Below are positions 20,265 to 25,141 of a DNA stretch of 25,141 nt, piece by piece. Numbering within the stretch: the first letter of the stretch is position 1; every line of letters starts with the position of its first letter. Under the pieces are notes generated by a model. The model saw nothing but the letters and a program-made list of their open reading frames with translations, was not told the origin of the DNA and ran no database searches. Made by a program: the position numbers and the translations under genes. Source of the stretch: Haplomitrium mnioides (lineage: Eukaryota; Marchantiophyta; Haplomitriopsida; Calobryales); contig JBNGIS010016464.1 of NCBI GenBank assembly GCA_049999725.1, positions 1 to 25,141 on the forward strand, given 5' to 3'.

Positions 20265-21176
20265 TGATAGAAAAATGAACTTTGAAAATCCACGTGAAGA
20301 GTTGAGAGGTTGTCGAGAGAGAGGGCAATACAAAATGTGATCGAAGGAGATAGTTGAGATTAGAATGGCGAGTCGCCAGAAATCAGGTCGCGATACACCA
20401 TATATGAGGATTGAGATGCACACCAGATACTAGAAACACAATGTATATGAGATATCCAAACCGCAAGATACACCAAAAATCAGCATGAATGGAGATGGAA
20501 ATCACGTTTTGGGTAGGGGCGATTTCTACCAAACACTCCTCTATGAAAAACAAATTCATCTAGCTTGAAAATGCCAAAAAGTGAAACTTGAATATGCAGA
20601 AGAGTCAAGAGACAAGAAACATTTAGCCGTTTTTTGATGCCCTGATATTTTCCACCTTCCGACAAACTGCTTTCAACACTCTAATGTTTGCCATCTTCTC
20701 GCAAACTCAATGTGACTCGCAATCTATTCTTAAGACACCAGGAAAGGATTAGTTTACTAAGGATGCCAACGATGGTCTCCTTCCATGTGTGTGTGTGTGT
20801 GTATATATACATAGGAGAAATGTTCTCTCGCAATTACATGGGCTCCTAAAAAATGATGGAACCTATTAGATGGGAACAAACAATCATGCACGTATGGTCA
20901 ATGGTAGTTGCACTCAGGCTAGCAACACATAATCAAATGTAGATAGTTGTGCGTATGCAGACAAGTGCATGCACATGCTAATTTCTACTCCTCTAGACAA
21001 AACAATCATTTTACCATAGGAGGCTTTTAGTGTTGACCGTGTCAGCACCTCCAAGATTGTTTCTAAACTAGAATCTAGCTAAACTAGCAAAGAAACCAAA
21101 ATGTTATACAAAGGAATAAGACTAGGAGAAAAGCCCCTAATCATGCATCTACAACAACTAAGATAAATTTCCAACA
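20265..21176 (-). repeat. 3' LTR of the minus-strand copia element
   Basis: 912 bp. The minus strand starts TGTTGGAAATTTATC right after the polypurine tract and ends CATTTTTCTATCA. It aligns with 24696-25141 (shared AAAAATGAACT, GAGAGGTTGTC, GTCGCCAGAAATCAGGT, CACCAAAAATCAGCA) and with the solo LTR. Compared with the right LTR it has extra sequence near 20420-20455. Confidence 0.9.
20786..20802. repeat. (TG)n microsatellite next to the LTR TATA box
   Basis: Seventeen bases of alternating TG run into TATATATA (20802-20809), the likely minus-strand TATA box of this LTR. The solo LTR at the matching place reads CATGTTTATATACAAATAGG, without the TG run. Confidence 0.85.
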
Positions 21177-21191
21177 CTCCCACTCATCATC
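21177..21191 (-). other. Polypurine tract of the minus-strand copia element
   Basis: The minus strand reads GATGATGAGTGGGAG directly before the LTR start TGTTGG. This is the position and composition expected of the plus-strand primer. Confidence 0.8.
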
Positions 21192-21234
21192 TGTTGATGT
21201 ACATCCCAATTTTGTTGATCAGCTTGAAGTGTTT

Positions 21235-21660
21235 TTCTCAAGGTAATGCTTTGGTGAGAGCATCAGCTGCCATCTCCTTTGTCTCACAATACTCTAGTTC
21301 TACTTCATTTCCAAGCAAGTATGAAGTAATACTAGAAGTCAATGTGTTTGTTTTTGGATGGTGGATTGGGTTGATGCCAGTTCCATCTAAGGTTGCTATA
21401 CACACAAAAATGTGTCCCTTGCTTGAATCCAATCAAGAAACTTGTGAATCCGCGCAACTTCCTTATAGGCATTTGGCAATGCCATGTACTCAACTATAGA
21501 CAACAAAAGAGTAGTTGTCCTCTACATTTTACTACTCCAAGAGATAGTCATCTCCCACAGTAAACTCATGTATTGCATTGGATCTCCTCCCCATTCTGCA
21601 TCACTATTGCGAGTAAGTTTGATCCCTTTATCTGGTATACTGGATGATGCCAAGAATCCT
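21235..21660 (-). pseudogene. Copia RNase H relic (minus strand)
   Basis: From right to left: an NSDAEWGGD-like block for the usual DADWAGD; ISWSSK; a frame-shifted VEYMALPNAYKE for the STEAEYVA block; and a final stretch at 21238-21432 ending NEVELEYCETKEMAADALTKALP, where KEMAADALTKALP is the classic end of copia Pol. Stops and at least two frameshifts break it. The stop after KALP is followed by about 50 bases and the polypurine tract. Confidence 0.85.
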
Positions 21661-22420
21661 TGTACTCTTCAAGTACCTTTTGATAGTTTGCAATCACCAT
21701 CAAGTACAAGCTTTGCAACTTTGTTGGTTGATTGAGCCACTGTATTTTTGTCTCCAATCGCATATGTCCCAAATATGTAGTGTACCACTCCAAGGTCTAC
21801 TTTTCAAATGGGTTACTGAGACCATGCCTCATGTTGCGTAGCGAATTCAGATAACAATATAAAACAACATGTCATATACAATGATTGCAAATATATGCGC
21901 TTTTAACTCTGAGTAGTCAATGTTGTGATCAGATGTATATCATGAATATCCACCACTTTGCAAGTACTAGTTTATCTCCTTATACCATGCTCTTGAGAAC
22001 CGCTCTAGTCCCTATAGAGACTTTCTAAATGAGACACAAACCTTGTGTTCTTTATCACTCAAACCATGCAAGTTGCACTATACATATCTCTTCCTTGAGA
22101 TCTTCATCCAGGAAACCTGACTTTACATCCATTTGATGGACTTTCTTCTCTATATTTGCTACAATGGCTGTTAGCAGTGGATCGATGTCAGCTTCACCAC
22201 CACTAGGGTGAATTTTCTTGAAAATTCATACCTTTCTTCTACAGATATCCCTAGGCTATAGGTGTGCCTTGTACTTGGTGACTGTAGCTCCACACTTGAG
22301 CTCCCAATACTCGCTTGCATCCAATGGGTTTCTTGCCTTATGGTAAATCTCTCAGAATCCAAGTCCCAATCTATATCAAGGATTGGTACTTATCTTTTGT
22401 AGCATGCTCTCATTGGATAG
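21661..22420 (-). pseudogene. Copia reverse transcriptase relic (minus strand)
   Basis: Scattered pieces keep reverse transcriptase order. KPIGCK and an ARLVAKGY-equivalent patch lie near 22260-22340. FTLVVVKLTSIH follows in the next frame, then the first catalytic Asp region (QMDVKSGFLDEDLKEEI near 22100-22140), FRKSL-GLERFSRAWYKEI near 21985-22030, and a shortened active site reading IIVYDM where LLYVDDM is expected (near 21870-21885). The YVDD box is thus damaged. Sequence at 21661-21850 should hold the thumb and connection but is only weakly recognisable. Inactive beyond doubt. Confidence 0.78.
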
Positions 22421-22800
22421 CATTATCTCCTTTCATGATGTGCACTAGGCTTGTTCATTCTTGCTCAAGAACAACTTTTGCCATACCTTCTTATCTTTCA
22501 AGCCTCACAATCGGTCTTTAGACTTTTGCACATATTGCAATGCCTTTTCTTTGCCTTCTTTAGATTCTTTGAGGATAGCTAGTCCACCTTCTGCAAGTTG
22601 TTGCACAAAAGTTTGACCAGCTCTCCATCATCTATAGTAATTTTTAGACCATCACGGAGGACAAGGCTTGAATTTGCATCCAACCTATTCCTTACCTCCC
22701 ATTCAATGACAATGGCATACCTGCATCATATTGTTTTGCTTGTAGCTGGGTTGCATAATCATAGGCATTCCCTCCTTCACTGTGCCAAAGGAAAAATACA
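22421..22800 (-). other. Unassigned part of the copia interior between integrase and reverse transcriptase
   Basis: This position should encode the variable linker after integrase. Minus-strand text such as NRLDANSSLVLRDGLKI and LVKLLCNNLQKV is open for short spans but matches no copia block I know. It may be a diverged linker or a small insertion; no ends of an inserted element are visible. Confidence 0.4.
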
Positions 22801-23560
22801 CTTTATCTCTTAGGTTCCAACTTCTTGCAAAGTGTCACAAAAACCAAGACATATGTGTTGCAGCCAAAACTATGACATTCTTTACTAAAGGTTGAACCCC
22901 CAAAGCCTGCCAAGGTGTCAATGCTTCAACTACATTTGTGATGTTGATTTTCTTCAGCCGCTATTGACGCTGCTCAAAACTTGTCCTCTATGCCAGCATA
23001 TATACCATGTTTCAAGCCTTCTCAACAAATGTTTTGTTCAGTCATGCTCCCATGCAACATGCTTCTAGCCTTCTCAACAATTGTCTTGTTCAGCCATACT
23101 ACCTCACCATCCTGGTGTGGAGAATCCTGAGCAATCATCCATGCTCTAATACCATCTCTTCATAAGAAAATACTGGAACTATTCCCATCACTTCCTAAAA
23201 ATTATAACCCTATTGTCAACTCCATTTTCCATCCCAGCAAGACATGTTGAAAACATTTCTTTCTTATTGTGCATGAAGTAGACAAAGGGAATCTTTGATT
23301 TTTTATCTGTAAATGATGTAAAACACATGTAGTTAGACATCAAATGTGTCTTCATAGGTCTATATATGTTGCTATAGACTGATTCCAACAAACAAGATAT
23401 CCTCCATCCAATGGTTTCCTTCTTAAAACTGTAGATTTTGTGTGAGTTTTCCTTCACACATCCTTCAGAGAACTCAAGTGAGGTAGATTTTCCCCCATCC
23501 ATGTTGTTATTCACCATGACAAGCAACCTTATATAGGGATGTAGAGCTCTATAGGTCAAG
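22801..23560 (-). pseudogene. Copia integrase relic (minus strand)
   Basis: A 123-codon open stretch (23188-23559) covers the end of the pre-integrase zinc domain and the start of the core. LEFSEGCVKENSHK keeps the second Cys, but the first is Ser. The core then reads SNIYRPMKT and FTSFTDKKSK for the usual TFIDDFSRK; the catalytic Asp can still be placed. Downstream pieces are QDSPHQDGEVVWLNKTIVEKARSML (split by frame changes), corresponding to the PQQNG-ERMN-catalytic-Glu region, and FGCNTYVLV with KKLEPK near 22810-22880. A 52-bp tandem duplication at 23006-23103 further disrupts this part. No active enzyme is possible. Confidence 0.85.
23006..23103 (-). repeat. 52-bp tandem duplication inside the integrase relic
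   Basis: The segments at 23006-23051 and 23058-23103 match base for base at most positions with an offset of 52 (both contain AGCCTTCTCAACAA, then TTGTTCAG and CAT). Each encodes the TIVEKAR part of integrase. The offset is not a multiple of three, so the duplication also shifts the frame. About eight differences between copies suggest it is not recent. Confidence 0.8.
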
Positions 23561-23639
23561 GTTGACCACCAAGCAAGTCTTGGTAAAAGGATTCATTGAC
23601 ACAAGTTCTCTTGTGATCTCAAGTCCATACATAACTCCC

Positions 23640-23890
23640 TTTAGGATGTGGGCGGTACTCCTAGCTCCTAATCTTTTAATATTGAGATGCGCAACCTATT
23701 GCAATTGCATGTACTCTAGAGTTGTTGCCCAACTGTGTCCACTTTGGAATATGTTTTGATGACATTCGTTAATCATAACTTTCTTGATGACATATGGCTG
23801 GATGCACCATATATCTTAGCATTATGGTCATCCACTTCTTCAAGTCATGTTTATTAATCATTGTCTTCATATGATTTCTCTCCTCTTCTC
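23640..23890 (-). pseudogene. Copia protease relic (minus strand)
   Basis: The minus strand reads MSSKHIPKWTQLGNNSRVHAIAIG in pieces between about 23690 and 23770. This corresponds to the stretch after the protease active site (usually ending LGDN-x-x-V-x-A-x-GIG). The active-site DSGAS block itself is not readable; a poor match with HMT-like residues lies near 23800. It lies between the zinc knuckle and integrase, as expected. Confidence 0.6.
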
Positions 23891-23899
23891 CAAACTTGC

Positions 23900-24692
23900 T
23901 CTCAGCCAGCTTCTTCTTGCGAGATTTGTACAAGTGTCTAGCTTTCTTGCAATATTGACAGATATATATCTATGCAGATATCCATTCTTTCTTGCATCCT
24001 TTGGCAATCAAAGCATTATCTTCAATCTTTTCTTTGTTGTATCGCATCTGCTTCTCACTAAGCAAGCAACTCACCACGAATTCCAGATCTAGGCTAGATC
24101 TCACATTTGCTTCCATTGTCATGACCAAAGTGTTATAATCTTTAGAAAGGTTGTTGAGCATGACACATTCCACTATGTTCTCAATTCATAATTGAAACTG
24201 TCCAAAACTATCGAGCCAAGGTCTTGACCCTTATCACATTCTTAGTGATAGTTGAATTTTCCTTCATCTCAACCAAGAAGAGTAGGTTCAAGAAAATTCT
24301 CACCATAATTACTTGATAGTAATTTCCAAGCTTCATGTGTATTGCTGCAATTTCTCACCAGCTCAAAAAAAATTGATCTTTAAGGCTCAGTAGAATAGGC
24401 CTTCTACTCAACCCTCGCCAAACACTCCTTCTCTCCTAATGTCGAAATGAGATGTTTTTTGAGAGATTATATCATATTCTGTTTGGGGATCCTCAATGAT
24501 TGCCCTCAAGTCTTGATTGACAAAAATAACTTTTTCATCTTTAACAAAAGATGGAAAAATAGTCTCCTCCAAATTTTTGGCTATAAATCTTGAATCACCA
24601 AGATCATCTTCATCTTATCTCAAAGATGAAATGTCTCCTTGAAATTTCTTCATCATGCTCCCAACACCAGACTCAACTCGTTGTGAGCCCAT
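23900..24692 (-). pseudogene. Copia gag relic (minus strand)
   Basis: A candidate ATG at 24692-24690 gives MGSQRVESGVGSMMKKF. Further on, recognisable pieces are HEAWKLLSSNYGE (near 24320-24340) and an open 67-codon stretch (23970-24173) with MLNNLSKDYNTLVMTMEA and LDLEFVVSCLLSEKQMR, both typical of the UBN2 gag domain. The zinc knuckle at 23919-23960 reads CQYCKKARHLYKSR: Cys, Cys and His are kept and the last Cys is Arg. Several stops and frameshifts interrupt it. The ATG lies only a few bases from the LTR edge, leaving no normal leader. Confidence 0.8.
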
Positions 24693-24695
24693 AAC

Positions 24696-25141
24696 TAAAA
24701 AGAAAAATGAACTAAGAAATCTGCGTGAAAAGTTGAGAGGTTGTCACAAGAGGGAGCAACACAAAATGTGAGTCAAAGAAGATAGATGAGATCAAAATTG
24801 TAAGTCGCCAGAAATCAGGTCTCAATACACCATATATCAAGATTGGAATATACACAAGATATCATAATCGCAAGATGCACCAAAAATCAGCACAAAGTGA
24901 GATGGAAATCTCATTTTGGCTAGGTTCAATTTTTGCTAAACTTTCCTTCATAAAAAAATGAATTTGTCTCGCTCAAAAATGCAAAAAAAAGTCAAACGCG
25001 AATATGCATACAAGAGATCAAAAAATAGGAAACGCTGAGCCATTCTTCAATGCCATGATATTTTCCACCTTCTCACAAATTGTTTTTTATGTTAGAAAAA
25101 GGTCTAGCTTACTGAGTATACCAACGATGGGTTCCTTATAT
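24696..25141 (-). repeat. 5' LTR of the minus-strand copia element, incomplete
   Basis: The first 446 bp (in plus coordinates) align with 20265 to about 20785 of the other LTR and stop at the window end, at the equivalent of CCAACGATGG-TCTCCTT. Similarity is moderate with several indels, so this element is also old. The inner end reads TAAAAAG where the other LTR has TGATAG, so the exact edge is uncertain by a few bases. Confidence 0.85.

Larger units (their letters stand above)
20265..25141 (-). mobile_element. Decayed Ty1/copia retrotransposon, minus strand, running off the window
   Basis: Read right to left: 5' LTR (24696 onward, incomplete), gag, protease, integrase, reverse transcriptase, RNase H, polypurine tract and a 912-bp 3' LTR. 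The order is copia. Its LTRs are related to the solo LTR at 6148-7079, so two insertions of this family lie in the array. Coding remnants are more decayed than in the plus-strand element and are split over all three frames. The internal part is only about 3.5 kb, so segments are probably missing. The left flank, TTAGG (20260-20264), is the expected target copy; its partner lies outside the window. Confidence 0.9.

Noticed and set aside
21194-22813. Plus-strand ORFs of 65-101 codons
   Set aside because: They are antisense to the copia Pol remnants on the minus strand.
1-25141. CRISPR array or bacterial-type defence system
   Set aside because: The tandem repeat has no unique spacers between short repeats, and all coding relics are plant LTR retrotransposons.

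Overview
The window looks like repeat-dense, non-genic nuclear DNA of a land plant, probably a large slowly purged genome. It is AT-rich. It holds decayed Ty1/copia and Ty3/gypsy (chromovirus) retrotransposons of plant type, including an initiator-Met-type primer-binding site (TGGTATtAGAGC), and a long tandem satellite. I see no intact host gene, rRNA, tRNA or CRISPR array. Species cannot be named from the sequence alone.

Layout. (1) 1-1600: the 3' end of a gypsy chromovirus on the minus strand, with integrase C-terminus, GPF module and chromodomain relic, followed by a probable 3' LTR. That LTR carries a minus-strand TATA box and a dense set of heat-shock elements upstream of it. (2) From about 1677 to 20264: one tandem satellite array with a repeat unit of about 219 bp, made of two related half-units (118 + 101 bp). 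(3) The array is interrupted by a 932-bp solo LTR (6148-7079, TSD CTTGA), a full-length but dead 6.1-kb copia element on the plus strand (7410-13511, 218-bp LTRs, TSD CATGT/TATGC), an unclassified 2.9-kb insertion (15732-18632, flanked by AACCTAT), and a second copia element on the minus strand (20265 to past the window end) from the same LTR family as the solo LTR. Removing the three completed insertions restores the satellite phase at each site, giving about 8.6 kb and roughly 39-40 units of once-continuous array.

How the parts relate. None of the coding relics is functional: catalytic residues are lost, frames are broken, and most premature stops in the plus-strand copia element sit where a Gln or Arg codon is expected, as expected from deamination of methylated cytosine. 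The most noteworthy signals are the heat-shock-element promoter in the chromovirus LTR, the dimeric satellite with its conserved dyads, the unclassified 2.9-kb insertion, and an in-frame coding-like extension upstream of the copia gag. All identities come from reading the sequence by eye; no database search was run.
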